A stretch of 64,000 bases of DNA from CAWKAV01 sp963847735. Its GTDB lineage: Bacteria > Desulfobacterota > Desulfuromonadia > Desulfuromonadales > BM103. The stretch lies in NCBI GenBank assembly GCA_963847735.1, contig CAWKAV010000027.1, forward strand, positions 1 to 64,000, given 5' to 3'. Shown here in pieces: positions 24,824-34,303 of this stretch; position 1 is the stretch's first letter; every line of letters begins with the position of its first letter. Under the pieces are notes generated by a model, which saw only the letters and a program-made list of their open reading frames with translations, had not been told where the DNA came from and ran no database searches. A program made the translations under genes and the position numbers.

Positions 24824-26542
24824 ATGCGCTATTTGCAACTCATATGCTGTCTTTCGTCAGGCATCCTGCTGGCAAGCTGTATTTCAGGCCCTTCTATAAT
24901 CTCGACTTCTGATCCTGCCATTGTGCCGACGGCAATTTTGCAGCAGGAGGATGGTGAAGCACCCGTTGCCTCCGCTTCGCGGAACGACGGACATGGTGAT
25001 GAACTTCTGGAGGCTTCGCTCATACAAGGAATCGATGAGAGCGGTGAAGCGAATGAGGAGCCGCCTATCGATGAAGAGACCCTGGCTGATAACCAGCTTC
25101 TGCAAGGTTATGACCAGACACCCCCTGAGGAACCGGGTGAAGTCCTCGCTCATGCCGAGCCTGTCTATGATTTTCCGGTCGTGGAGAACGACAAGGTTCG
25201 TTATTTTACCGATTACTTCAGTGGCAGAGCGAAGGAGACCTTCACGCTCTGGCTTGAGCGCTCCGGCCGCTACCTGCCGATGATGCGCAAAATTTTTGCC
25301 GAGGAGGGCTTGCCGCAGGATCTTGCCTACCTGGCGATGATTGAATCCGGTTTTAACGACAAGGCCTACAGCTGGGCTCATGCGGTGGGCCCCTGGCAAT
25401 TTATTGAGGGTACCGGCCGTCGCTATGGTCTAAAGAATGACTGGTGGCATGACGAGCGTCGCGATCCCGAGAAGGCAACGCGTGCCGCGGCCCGCTTCCT
25501 CTCCGATCTTTACAAGGATTTCGATGGTGACTGGTATCTGGCGGTGCCGTCCTATAATGCCGGCCCCGGCAAAATTCGCGAGGCAATCAAGCGCTACGAG
25601 ACCAGGGATTTCTGGGAACTTTCCCGCGGCAAGTATCTGAAGGAAGAGACTAAGAACTACCTTCCCAAACTGCTTGCGGTATTGCTGATCGCCAAGCAGC
25701 CCGAGAAGTATGGTTTTACCGACCTTGAATATCATGAGCCGATTGCCTATGAAACCGTATTGCTGCCGAGCAGCACCGATGTCGAGGTCATTGCCCGATT
25801 GAGTGGCACGGATTACTCGTTGATCAAAAAGCTTAATCCTGAATTGAAGCGTTGGTGCACGCCGCCGGAAGTCAAGGATTACATGGTTCGCCTGCCCGTA
25901 GGCAGTGAGGAGCTATTTGCGGATAAATATTACCAGCTTCCCGAGCGGCAGCGGGCCAATTACGTACGCCATAAGGTCCGGTCGGGTGATACCCTGCTGG
26001 CCCTGTCGAAGCGTTACGGGGTGCGCGTGAACGATATCCAGCGTCTCAACAGTATTCGCAACGCGCGGACTCTACAGATTGGTGACAACCTGATTGTGCC
26101 GCTAAACCCGGACGCAAACGGGTCGACCCCGCTTGCTGAACTCAAGGACGACTATAAGCGCTCACGAAAAGCTTCCTATACGGTGCGTTCCGGCGATTCA
26201 CTCTGGAAGATTTCCCAGAAGTTTAATGTGACGGAAAGGCAGTTGCGGGTCTGGAACAAGCTTGGCTGGAGCAATGTTATACGGCCCGGACAGCGTCTCA
26301 TTGTCTCGGGCAAGGCAGTTTCGAACAGCGTCGCTCAAAGTGGTGCCGCTGCGGTCGAAAGGTCCGACACTTTAAAAAAGGTGGTCTACAAGGTTCGCTC
26401 CGGAGATACTCTCTGGGCGATCGGCCGTGAGTTTGCGGTTGACGCGCGACAGATCCTCAGGTGGAACAACCTGGCTGAAAATCATGTGCTTCAACCGGGG
26501 GAACAGCTGACCCTGCATGTGAGTAGCAGCCATCGTGGTTGA
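24824..26542 (+). CDS. mltD: LysM lytic murein transglycosylase, MltD-like lipoprotein
   Basis: 572 residues. Lipoprotein signal with lipobox LASC (Cys19), so it is membrane anchored in the envelope. An acidic linker (about 40-115) precedes the SLT domain (about 130-290), with catalytic Glu174 in YLAMIESGFND and the family motifs AVGPWQFIEGTG and VPSYNAGPGKI. Three LysM peptidoglycan-binding domains follow (about 387-430, 451-493, 522-566), each starting VRSGDTL or similar. It cleaves peptidoglycan to 1,6-anhydro products. RBS GGAGG is at 24812-24816. Three LysM domains is one more than E. coli MltD. Confidence 0.93.
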   Translation: MRYLQLICCLSSGILLASCISGPSIISTSDPAIVPTAILQQEDGEAPVASASRNDGHGDELLEASLIQGIDESGEANEEPPIDEETLADNQLLQGYDQTPPEEPGEVLAHAEPVYDFPVVENDKVRYFTDYFSGRAKETFTLWLERSGRYLPMMRKIFAEEGLPQDLAYLAMIESGFNDKAYSWAHAVGPWQFIEGTGRRYGLKNDWWHDERRDPEKATRAAARFLSDLYKDFDGDWYLAVPSYNAGPGKIREAIKRYETRDFWELSRGKYLKEETKNYLPKLLAVLLIAKQPEKYGFTDLEYHEPIAYETVLLPSSTDVEVIARLSGTDYSLIKKLNPELKRWCTPPEVKDYMVRLPVGSEELFADKYYQLPERQRANYVRHKVRSGDTLLALSKRYGVRVNDIQRLNSIRNARTLQIGDNLIVPLNPDANGSTPLAELKDDYKRSRKASYTVRSGDSLWKISQKFNVTERQLRVWNKLGWSNVIRPGQRLIVSGKAVSNSVAQSGAAAVERSDTLKKVVYKVRSGDTLWAIGREFAVDARQILRWNNLAENHVLQPGEQLTLHVSSSHRG

Positions 26543-26668
26543 AAACCCTTCCCCGTCTTTTGCCTCTCGAAATCCACGTACATTGTTTTGACAAGTCCGG
26601 GGCAGGCTGATAGAATGCGCCGTTTCGAATCAATTAGACCTGCATCAGGTTGAAAGGACTTTGTCTCC

Positions 26669-27397
26669 ATGTTGTCCGTACTTATTGCCTCTGCTGTCGC
26701 CGCCCTGTTTGGCGGCGCTCTCTTCCTGACCACCAGCCTGCATCCGGTTGTCTCAGTCATTGTTGGGCTGGTTGTGTTTTCACTCATCTACATCCTGCTG
26801 CTGAAGCAGGTCATGAACCGTATCAACACGGCCATGGACGCAGTGCAGAAAGATCTCATGGCCAACCGTCCCGAGGCGGCCATCCTAAAGCTGCAGGCCA
26901 TGAAGAAAAAATATGCCTACTGGCAGTTCATGATCGATAAACAGATGAACTCACAAATCGGCATGGTCCATTACATGCGTCGGGACTTCAACAAGGCCTA
27001 CGAATATCTCGGCAAGGGTTTTGTGAGGCACTGGATTGCCATGGCGATGCTGGCCATCATCTATATGAAGCGTAATCAGCCGCAAAAGATGATTGCCACC
27101 TTCGACAAGGCTTTGGCCGGCACCCGCAAGGAAGCGCTGCTCTGGAGTCTCTACGCGTTCTGTTTGGAAAAGGTCGGTGACCGCAACAAGGCCGTGAGCA
27201 TCATGGAGAAGGGCTTGAAGAAAGTCGGCAGCGACGAACTGATGGCTTCAAACCTCGACGCTCTCAAGTCCGGCGGCAAAATGAAGATGCAGTCTTACGG
27301 CGACATCTGGTACCAGTTCCAACTTGAAAAGCAGGGTGCCATGATCCGCAAGCAGACCAAGGCCATCCAGGGTCGGCGCAAAATTGTTCGACGATAA
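26669..27397 (+). CDS. Membrane-anchored TPR-like protein of unknown role
   Basis: 242 residues. Two membrane helices at the N-terminus (about 1-20 and 26-46) are followed by a cytoplasmic helical domain with TPR-like repeats: AYEYLGKGFVRHWIAMAMLA, KMIATFDKALAGTRKEALLW, KAVSIMEKGLKKVGSDELMA. The C-terminus is very basic (RKQTKAIQGRRKIVRR). I recognise it as a conserved hypothetical of this lineage but cannot name a function; an envelope scaffold role is a guess. RBS AAAGGAC before ATG 26669. Codon use matches neighbours. Confidence 0.75.
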   Translation: MLSVLIASAVAALFGGALFLTTSLHPVVSVIVGLVVFSLIYILLLKQVMNRINTAMDAVQKDLMANRPEAAILKLQAMKKKYAYWQFMIDKQMNSQIGMVHYMRRDFNKAYEYLGKGFVRHWIAMAMLAIIYMKRNQPQKMIATFDKALAGTRKEALLWSLYAFCLEKVGDRNKAVSIMEKGLKKVGSDELMASNLDALKSGGKMKMQSYGDIWYQFQLEKQGAMIRKQTKAIQGRRKIVRR

Positions 27398-27546
27398 TGG
27401 CGTTGCTAAAATCCTGCCCTCTTGCGTTGTAGCGTTTTTTCAGGACTTCGACAGACAATAGTATGTCTTCACCCCTGAAAACTCACAACGCCTTGGGGGA
27501 CGAAATTTTGGCTTAGCCATAGGTGTATTTTGTGTGAGATTCGATT

Positions 27547-28221
27547 ATGGCGAAGAAGTCCTCGAAACAGAAAAACAAGGTACCCAAAGAATTTTCCAGC
27601 AGCCCCTTCAAGAATTTGAAGGGGCTGCCTGCGTTCAAGGAACAAAAGGTCCCGGTACAAAAGGACAGGGCCGAACAGGAGGCGACCCCGGTTTCCAATG
27701 ATCAACTCACTTTTGTCGATGAAATGGCTTTCCTTGGTGTCAAACCCCTCAATGGGCGGGTTGTCAAAAAATTGGATTCCGACAAGACAAATCCTCCAGA
27801 GTCGCCCAGACTGGCCAGCGAGGAGCATGCAAGAGCAATCTTTCTTGAAGCGTTAGGCTCTGTCGAAAGAACCTTTAAGGATGAATGGACTGAAGATGTG
27901 CCTGCAAAGCAGGCGGTGCCGCGACGCATGAGGCAGGTGGGACGTGGCCAACTCAAGCCGGAAGCCGAGCTTGACCTGCACGGTTTGACCGTAGAGGAGT
28001 CCAGCGCACAAGTCAGGTTTTTTCTGCAGAACGCAAGCTATCAGGGCTTCCGGGTCGTTCTGGTCATTACCGGCAAGGGACTGCACTCAAACGATGAACC
28101 GGTACTGCGTAGGGCGATGGAAAAATTGCTGAATGAACTGCGAGAGCAGGTTCTTGAGTGGGGCGTCGCGCCGCGTCGTTATGGTGGGGATGGGGCGCTG
28201 GTGGTTTTTCTGCGGGTGTAG
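27547..28221 (+). CDS. Smr-domain protein
   Basis: 224 residues. The N-terminal part is basic and low in complexity (KKSSKQKNKVPKEF). Residues about 138-220 are a Smr domain: LDLHGLTVEESSAQVRFF and VVLVITGKGLHS, the DLHG and TGKG motifs of the nuclease found at the C-terminus of MutS2 and alone in YdaL-like and SmrB-like proteins. Stand-alone Smr proteins can be DNA nicking enzymes or, as SmrB, ribosome-collision mRNA endonucleases. With hflX, rqcH and an ABC-F gene nearby a ribosome role is possible but unproven. Ends at a strong terminator. Confidence 0.88.
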   Translation: MAKKSSKQKNKVPKEFSSSPFKNLKGLPAFKEQKVPVQKDRAEQEATPVSNDQLTFVDEMAFLGVKPLNGRVVKKLDSDKTNPPESPRLASEEHARAIFLEALGSVERTFKDEWTEDVPAKQAVPRRMRQVGRGQLKPEAELDLHGLTVEESSAQVRFFLQNASYQGFRVVLVITGKGLHSNDEPVLRRAMEKLLNELREQVLEWGVAPRRYGGDGALVVFLRV

Positions 28222-28246
28222 CTACGGACGGACTGCCTTCAACTTA

Positions 28247-28282
28247 AAGGCCGGCGAGGAAAGTTAACGCCGGCCTTTTTAT
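28247..28282 (+). terminator. Terminator between convergent smr and RNase E/G genes
   Basis: AAAGGCCGGCG (28247-28257) pairs perfectly with CGCCGGCCTTT (28269-28279), then TT on the plus strand. The minus-strand side has few T, so it serves the Smr gene best. Confidence 0.8.
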
Positions 28283-28287
28283 CTATG

Positions 28288-30657
28288 TCAATTGACCGTG
28301 GAAGGTTCGGTTTCCGTCGGCTTCTTGTTGACGGTTCTGGTACGTTTGGGCTTGGTCTTTTCTGCCACCGAAACCTCAGAAGTCGTGTCTGTTGTCGGCG
28401 TAGCTTTGACTGCCTTGACGGTTGCCGCAGCTTTCTCGGTAGGGATCTTCTTCCTGGTGCGCGGAGCTGCCACTTTTTTCGCAGGTTTCTCCACAACAGG
28501 TTTTGCTTCAGTTTGTGGCGTCGATACTTTTGCAGCTTCAGCCTTTGCTGTTTTTGGTTTTGCCCGACTGGACCTTGGGGGCTTCGCTTTCTCGTCGGGG
28601 GCATCGAAAGACCGGGAAACTTGCTCTTCGGCCGGTTTTACTGCGTTAACAACGGATGTCTCCTGTGTCGTTTGCTCCTGATCGCTCTTCTTGCGGCCGC
28701 GGCGAGCCGGTTTTTTCGGCGCGGGCTTCTCTTCAACGATGCTCTGCTCGGTTGGCTCTGATGTCGTCTCGTTCTGTGCTGGGACAACCGCTGCCTTGGG
28801 CTTACGGCGACTTCTGCGACGCTTTTGTGGTTTTTTCGCCGCAGGAACGCTATCCAATTGTTCGGTGGGTGTCGTGTCTGGGACGTCAGTGTCGATGGTG
28901 TGGTCGTCTTCCGTAGCACTCACCTGAGTCTCTATGGGGTCCTGATCTGCTGGTTGGGCATCTTCAGCAGCAATTGTGTCGGAAGGCTTGCGCCGTTTCC
29001 TGCGACGGCGTTTTTTGCCCGGTTCGGCGGACATCTCCGGCGTGTCCAGCTGGGCAGGTTCGCTCCTTGTTTCTTGAACGGCCTCTTTCTCAACGACTTC
29101 TGCCTTGACCACTCCTTCAATAACCATTGGCAGAGTTCCTGCTGCCACGTATTCAGACGGTGCCGGTTTTTCCTTGTCCTTTTTCTGAGTCTCAATCTCG
29201 ACCTGGTCAGCCAGGAAGTCGCGGTTGCCATGGATGTGAATCTGCAGCTGGTAGCGCCGCTCCATGTCGACCAGTTCTTCACGGTTATGATTCAGCACGT
29301 AGGCTGCAACGTCGATGGGCAACTGGGCATCAATTCGGCTGATTTGCCCCTTGGCGGCGCTGGCGTGAATCTTTCGCAGCAGTGCGATCGCCTGGGTCTC
29401 GGGGCTCTTCAACTGTCCGGTGCCATTACAGTGCGGGCAAGGCATGTGAGAACCTTGCGTCAGGGCGGCCTTGATGCGTTGGCGGCTCAACTCGAGCAGC
29501 CCGAATTTACTGATTCGCCCGACGCTGACCCGGGCCTTGTCGTTCTCAAGGGATTTCTTGACCTGGTTTTCAACCTGTCGCATGTTCTTGCGTTCGCGCA
29601 TGTCGATAAAATCGATGACGATCAACCCGCCGAGGTCACGCAGGCGCAGTTGCCGGCCGACTTCCTCAGCCGCCTCCAGATTGGTCTTTGTGGCCGTTGC
29701 TTCAACTCCCTGTTCAGAGGACATTTTGCCGCTGTTGACGTCAATCGCCACCAGGGCCTCGGTCGGGTCGATGACAATTGAACCACCTGAGGGCAGGGCG
29801 ACCTTGTTGCGACTCAGGGTTTCAATCTGGTCTTCAATCTGGTAGCGGGAAAAGATCGGTCGGCGCTCCTGGTGCAGTTTCACCAGCTTGACATGGTCGG
29901 GCATGACCATCTGGAAGAACTCTTTGGCCTCGGTGAAGACCTTGGGGTCATCGACCAGAACCTCATCCATGTCGGTGGTGAAGTAATCACGAATCGAACG
30001 GATCATCAGGTTCGATTCCTTGTAGATCAATGCCGGGGCTTTCGCTTTCTGGTCAAGTTGCTTGATGCTTTCGTAGAGGCGAATCAGGTAGCGGTAGTCA
30101 CGCTCCAGTTCTTCACGGGTTTGATCAAGAGCGGCTGTACGGACGATGTAGCCGATGCCTTCGGCCAGATCGATAGATGACATGGCTTTTTTGAGTTCTT
30201 TGCGCTGCGAATCGCTTTCGGCTTTGCGGGAAACTCCGCGGGTCTGGCTGCCCGGCATAAGGACCATGTAGCGTCCGGCCAGCGAGAGGTAGGTGGTCAG
30301 GGCCGCGCCCTTGGTGCCGCGCTCTTCCTTGGTAATCTGGACCAGGAACTCCTGCCCTCGGTGCAGCAGGTCGTTGATGCGTGGCCGGGGACCATCTTCT
30401 GCTGGGTTGTAGCCCGGCTTGACCGCGCTGTAATTGATTTCGTCGATCTGTAAGAAACCGAGGCGTTCGGCGCCATAATCAACGAAAGCGGCCTGTAGAC
30501 CGGTTTCAACCCGGACCACGACCGCTTTATAGATGTTGCCTTTGGTGGGTTCCCGACCGGCAACCTCGATATCAAGTTCAGTGAGGACACCGTCTTCTAC
30601 AATAGCCACCCGGTTTTCTTCGGGATGAGTGGCGTTGATCAACATTTTTTTAGACAT
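28288..30657 (-). CDS. rne: Ribonuclease E/G with disordered C-terminal tail
   Basis: 789 residues from ATG 30657 (MSKKMLINATHPEE); the longer frame lacks an RBS. The endoribonuclease for mRNA decay and rRNA/tRNA processing. An S1 domain lies within residues 36-120 (GNIYKAVVVRVETGLQAAFVDYG), the catalytic aspartates are in VAIDVNSGK and VIDFIDMRERKN, and the Zn-link CPHCNGTG is present. Residues about 500-789 are low-complexity, alternating acidic, Lys/Arg-rich and Pro-rich blocks (RRRKRRKPS, KRRRSRRKPK, KKPARRGRKK), like the scaffold half of RNase E. So RNase E-like rather than the short RNase G, though the two cannot be fully separated by sequence alone. Confidence 0.92.
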   Translation of the reverse strand: MSKKMLINATHPEENRVAIVEDGVLTELDIEVAGREPTKGNIYKAVVVRVETGLQAAFVDYGAERLGFLQIDEINYSAVKPGYNPAEDGPRPRINDLLHRGQEFLVQITKEERGTKGAALTTYLSLAGRYMVLMPGSQTRGVSRKAESDSQRKELKKAMSSIDLAEGIGYIVRTAALDQTREELERDYRYLIRLYESIKQLDQKAKAPALIYKESNLMIRSIRDYFTTDMDEVLVDDPKVFTEAKEFFQMVMPDHVKLVKLHQERRPIFSRYQIEDQIETLSRNKVALPSGGSIVIDPTEALVAIDVNSGKMSSEQGVEATATKTNLEAAEEVGRQLRLRDLGGLIVIDFIDMRERKNMRQVENQVKKSLENDKARVSVGRISKFGLLELSRQRIKAALTQGSHMPCPHCNGTGQLKSPETQAIALLRKIHASAAKGQISRIDAQLPIDVAAYVLNHNREELVDMERRYQLQIHIHGNRDFLADQVEIETQKKDKEKPAPSEYVAAGTLPMVIEGVVKAEVVEKEAVQETRSEPAQLDTPEMSAEPGKKRRRRKRRKPSDTIAAEDAQPADQDPIETQVSATEDDHTIDTDVPDTTPTEQLDSVPAAKKPQKRRRSRRKPKAAVVPAQNETTSEPTEQSIVEEKPAPKKPARRGRKKSDQEQTTQETSVVNAVKPAEEQVSRSFDAPDEKAKPPRSSRAKPKTAKAEAAKVSTPQTEAKPVVEKPAKKVAAPRTRKKIPTEKAAATVKAVKATPTTDTTSEVSVAEKTKPKRTRTVNKKPTETEPSTVN

Positions 30658-30669
30658 GCAAATCTTCCC

Positions 30670-30689
30670 GGTTGTCGCGCACGACAACC
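30670..30689 (-). promoter_or_regulatory. Hairpin in the rne 5' leader, next to the RBS
   Basis: Minus strand GGTTGTCG-TGCG-CGACAACC, a perfect 8-bp stem with a 4-base loop, directly followed by GGGAAGA and the ATG. E. coli rne is autoregulated through leader hairpins cut by RNase E; the same may hold here, but that is inference. Confidence 0.55.
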
Positions 30690-30812
30690 TTAAATTGTTG
30701 GGGGTATAACCCTGACCCGAGATCGTGGGCTCAACCGGAACTGGGAGCTCGCTCAAGGAGAGGGTCAATACCGAAACTTTATATCCATGGGGTCATCCAT
30801 GACCCATAAGAC

Positions 30813-30835
30813 CAAAAAAACCTTTAAAAAAAGGT
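30813..30835 (-). terminator. Weak terminator-like hairpin in the 334-bp gap upstream of rne
   Basis: On the minus strand ACCTTT-TTTT-AAAGGT followed by seven T. A second hairpin, ATGGG-TC/GA-CCCAT (30787-30807), lies next to it. The gap 30658-30991 has no gene; it is very A+T-rich at 30810-30900 and must hold the rne and ABC-F promoters. These hairpins could attenuate rne. Confidence 0.35.
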
Positions 30836-30991
30836 AGATAGAGAAAACTATATCAAAAATTACTAAAAATGCACACAAAAAATACGAAAAATTCAGGTTG
30901 TATCTGATTGGGACTGTGTTTTGCTGCAGAGAGCAAGGTTTGTCAATAATCAAGATTCTCGTCGCCATAGAGATGTGCTATAACGATTCCC

Positions 30992-32932
30992 ATGCTGCAG
31001 CTTAAAGATGTTGTCAAACAGTTTGCCGACCAGGTTGTTCTGCGTCATGTTGACTGGCATGTCCGCCCGACAGACCGTATCGGTCTTTGCGGTGAAAATG
31101 GTGCCGGCAAAACGACCTTGTTGCGGATATTGGCCGGGCAGTCAGAGGTTGATGCTGGCAAAGTTCAGCTTGCTCGGGGCACCACAATCGGCTACCTGCC
31201 CCAGGAAGGTCTGGAACATCGAGGCCGGGATCTTTTTGCGGAGGTGCGTTCGGCGCTCGGGGAACTTCTTTCCGTCGAGAGCGAACTCAAGGTTCTTGAA
31301 GGAAAGATCAGCCGTGAAGCGGAGCAAGCAGATCTCAATCGCTACTCTGAATTACAGGAGATCTTCCGGCAACGGGGCGGTTACACGATCGAGGCCGAAA
31401 TCGGCCGGGTTCTCAAGGGGCTTGGTTTTGCAGAAGAGGACTGGCACAAGCCCTGTGAACATTTTTCCGGTGGCTGGCAGATGCGTATCGCCCTATCCAA
31501 ACTGCTGCTACAGAAACCGAATCTTCTCTTGCTGGACGAGCCGACCAACCACCTTGACCTGCCAGCTCGCGACTGGCTGGAAAGTTACCTGGCAGCCTAC
31601 CCCTTCGCCGTCGTTCTGGTTTCCCATGATCGATTTTTCCTGGACCAGGTGGTTTCGCGGATTGTCGAAATCTGGCATGGCAAGCTGACGGATTATCCCG
31701 GCAATTATTCCCGTTACCTGATTGCACGGGATGAACGTGTCTCGGCGCTGCGGGAGGCCAAGAGGCGCCAGGATGAAGAAGTCGCCCGTCTTGAAGCGTT
31801 CATTAACAAATTTCGTTACAATGCCAACAAGGCGTCCCTGGTACAGAGCCGGGTCAAGCAACTGGACAAGATAGAACGTATAGAGCTGCCGCCTGAACGT
31901 AAAAAGATAGGGTTTGCCTTCCCGGTTCCACCTAAAGGCGGGCGCTTGTCGGTCAGCCTGTCCGGGGTGACTCACGGTTACGGTGGCCTGCCGGTCATTG
32001 AGGCCGCTGAGTTAGCCGTCGAGCGTGGCGAACGGATCGCCCTGGTGGGGGCCAACGGTGCAGGCAAGTCGACCATGATGCGCCTCCTGGCCGGCGTGGA
32101 AGTCCCTCTTGTGGGCGAGCGAGAAGAAGGACATAACCTGGTTATGGCGTATTTTGCCCAGGATCAGGCGCGCACGCTTGATTCAAGACTGACGGCCCTT
32201 GAGCAGATCACCCAGGTTGCACCTTTCGATATGGTGCCGAAAGTCCGCAACCTGCTCGGCGCTTTCCTTTTTCACGGTGACGACGTGCACAAAAAGGTTG
32301 CTGTGCTCTCCGGAGGAGAACGAAACCGGCTGGCGCTGGCGATTCTACTTCTGAAGCCGGCCAATCTTCTGTTGCTGGATGAGCCGACCAACCACCTTGA
32401 CCTGGCCTCCAAGGAAATTCTCCTGCAAGCTCTCAAGGGTTACCAGGGTACCCTGGTGTTCGTCTCCCATGATCGTTATTTTGTCGACGCCCTGGCCAGT
32501 CGGATTGTTGAAGTTGCCGCACACAGGATCACTTCCTACATGGGTAACTACGGTGATTTTCTGCGGACCAAAAGTGGTGAAGGGGATGCTAGTCACTCGT
32601 CATTGCGGGTTGAAAAAGCGATCTCGAAAGGGTCCTCTTCGCAGGACGGATGCAAGTCTGTTCGTGCCGTTTCTCACGCGGAGCGCAAAGCGGCCCGACG
32701 GGAAGAACAGAGGTGTCAAAAGCAGCTTGCAGATGTCGAAAAGAGAATTGCCGACCTAGAAAAGGAGCTGGCAGTGCTGACGACAGAAATGCAGGCCCCG
32801 GAGATGGCTGTTGATCATGCGCGTCTCGGCAAGCTTATCGATAAGCACACCTCTTTACAGGCAGAACTGGATGACTGCCTTGCGCGCTGGGAAACTCTCC
32901 AAGAGTTGCTGGGAGAAGAAACTGCATCGTGA
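30992..32932 (+). CDS. ABC-F family ATPase (Uup/YheS-like)
   Basis: 646 residues with two ABC domains and no membrane segments, the ABC-F layout. These proteins act at the ribosome E site or on DNA-linked processes. Domain 1: Walker A GENGAGKTT, signature FSGGWQMRIALS, Walker B LLLLDEPTNHLD. The linker (about 235-300) is charged and helical, with the arm expected for ABC-F. Domain 2: GANGAGKST, LSGGERNRLALA, LLLLDEPTNHLD. The C-terminal coiled coil (about 560-640; KQLADVEKRIADLEKELAVL) matches Uup-type tails. The stop overlaps the next gene's GTG start (GTGA), so both are translated together. Confidence 0.93.
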   Translation: MLQLKDVVKQFADQVVLRHVDWHVRPTDRIGLCGENGAGKTTLLRILAGQSEVDAGKVQLARGTTIGYLPQEGLEHRGRDLFAEVRSALGELLSVESELKVLEGKISREAEQADLNRYSELQEIFRQRGGYTIEAEIGRVLKGLGFAEEDWHKPCEHFSGGWQMRIALSKLLLQKPNLLLLDEPTNHLDLPARDWLESYLAAYPFAVVLVSHDRFFLDQVVSRIVEIWHGKLTDYPGNYSRYLIARDERVSALREAKRRQDEEVARLEAFINKFRYNANKASLVQSRVKQLDKIERIELPPERKKIGFAFPVPPKGGRLSVSLSGVTHGYGGLPVIEAAELAVERGERIALVGANGAGKSTMMRLLAGVEVPLVGEREEGHNLVMAYFAQDQARTLDSRLTALEQITQVAPFDMVPKVRNLLGAFLFHGDDVHKKVAVLSGGERNRLALAILLLKPANLLLLDEPTNHLDLASKEILLQALKGYQGTLVFVSHDRYFVDALASRIVEVAAHRITSYMGNYGDFLRTKSGEGDASHSSLRVEKAISKGSSSQDGCKSVRAVSHAERKAARREEQRCQKQLADVEKRIADLEKELAVLTTEMQAPEMAVDHARLGKLIDKHTSLQAELDDCLARWETLQELLGEETAS

Positions 32933-34227
32933 ACCGCCCGTTTGTAATAACTGTCGCCAGCGAAAAGGGCGGTGTCGGCAAGACGACGATTGCCACCAAT
33001 CTTGCGGTCTATCTCAAGGCCCTGCGTGAAGACCTGCCGGTCACCATTGTCTCCTTCGATAATCATTTCAGCGTCGATCAGATGTTTGCCCTTGGCTCGC
33101 GCCCGGAAACCAGCGTTGCTGATCTTCTCGAAGATTCGTCGGCTACAGAGTTGACGGCTCTGGGACAGTATGGTGTGCAGTATGTGGCTTCTTGCCGTCG
33201 TCTGCAGCCGCCACCCTGCGCCCCGAGCTGGTTGCGGCAGCGCATAGACACTGCGGCCTTTACCGGTATCCTGATTCTCGATACGAGACCGATTCTCGAT
33301 TGGTTTACCGAGGCGGCCCTGTTGGCTGCAGAACTGGTGCTGGTACCGGTCAAGGATCGAGCAGCCCTGATCAATGCCGGGGCCTTACGGCAGGTTCTGG
33401 CTGCCGACAAGCGAACTGATCGACTCTGGTTGCTTCCCAGTTTGGTCGACAGTCGTGCCCGGCTTAGCGCTGAGGTGCGTGTCCATGAGTTTCTCACTTA
33501 TGCCGCCCGGGAACGTGACTATCAGGTCCTGGATATGTATATCAGCAAGAGTCCCAAGGTTGAGAGCCTAGCTTCCGGTTTCTCCAGCAGTATCCGCCCG
33601 GTTCTTACTCATGCCCGCAACACTGCAGTACACCAACAGTTCAAGCAACTGGCCGAGTTTGTCCTCTCTCAATTTGACGCAGAAGTGTCTGATGGGCGTG
33701 ACCGTCAGACAGGAATTGAGTCAGACGTTGCCGTCAGGATGGCTCCCGGCCACCATCGTCGTCTGGTCCTTGAGTGTCCCTACTGCGGTCGTCAATTTTT
33801 TTCATATGCCGGTCATTTTTACTTTGATCTGCGCAGCCGCCGCCGTGGCTTTATTCACCCTGCCTGCTTTGAAAAGATCGCCAATGACCTCAACCTCGAT
33901 GAGGCCGTTGGTCCGGTCAATCTGATCGCCCTGACGATTGACGGTCCCGGCCTGGTCGCGCCTGAGTGCCGATTGACAGTACACCTGATTGATAGCGAGG
34001 GCGGGGTGGTCGAGAGTGAAGAACTTGAGTTCAAGGAGCAGGACTCTCTGTACGAATTATCGTCGATGATGACTGGTCGGTCTCTGGACGCCGCTTACCG
34101 GGAATTGATACTCCTGAACTGTGAATCACAGGCTGCTGATGCTGCTTTGACTGATAATGTTTATCGCAGTTTCGCCCGCCACCGTCGACAGGCTGCACGG
34201 TCGCTCCGCGACGCCGGGCTCTTCTAG
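32929..34227 (+). CDS. ParA/MinD-like ATPase with C-terminal zinc-finger-like domain
   Basis: 432 residues from GTG 32929. Residues 5-250 are a deviant-Walker ATPase: SEKGGVGKTTIATN (K13 signature lysine, K18), LILDTRPILDWF, VLVPVKDRAALINAG. The C-terminal 180 residues match no family I know; they contain CPYC-x23-HPAC, a possible treble-clef zinc site, and a beta-rich tail. No parB or parS is visible, and it lies far from any replication origin gene, so plasmid or chromosome partition is unlikely. Coupling to an ABC-F gene is the only contextual hint. Related orphan ParA proteins position or activate other cell machines. Confidence 0.8.
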   Translation: MNRPFVITVASEKGGVGKTTIATNLAVYLKALREDLPVTIVSFDNHFSVDQMFALGSRPETSVADLLEDSSATELTALGQYGVQYVASCRRLQPPPCAPSWLRQRIDTAAFTGILILDTRPILDWFTEAALLAAELVLVPVKDRAALINAGALRQVLAADKRTDRLWLLPSLVDSRARLSAEVRVHEFLTYAARERDYQVLDMYISKSPKVESLASGFSSSIRPVLTHARNTAVHQQFKQLAEFVLSQFDAEVSDGRDRQTGIESDVAVRMAPGHHRRLVLECPYCGRQFFSYAGHFYFDLRSRRRGFIHPACFEKIANDLNLDEAVGPVNLIALTIDGPGLVAPECRLTVHLIDSEGGVVESEELEFKEQDSLYELSSMMTGRSLDAAYRELILLNCESQAADAALTDNVYRSFARHRRQAARSLRDAGLF

Positions 34228-34303
34228 CTTTTAACCGACGAAGACTCTGAAGGGTTCCGATCCTCAGGGTTTGGGATCTGGATTAGATCACTGTCGGAAT
34301 GTC

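Noticed and set aside
28285..29845. Several plus-strand open frames opposite the 3' half of rne
   Set aside because: They mirror the low-complexity C-terminal tail of RNase E; no RBS, no recognisable domain, and the minus-strand protein is certain.
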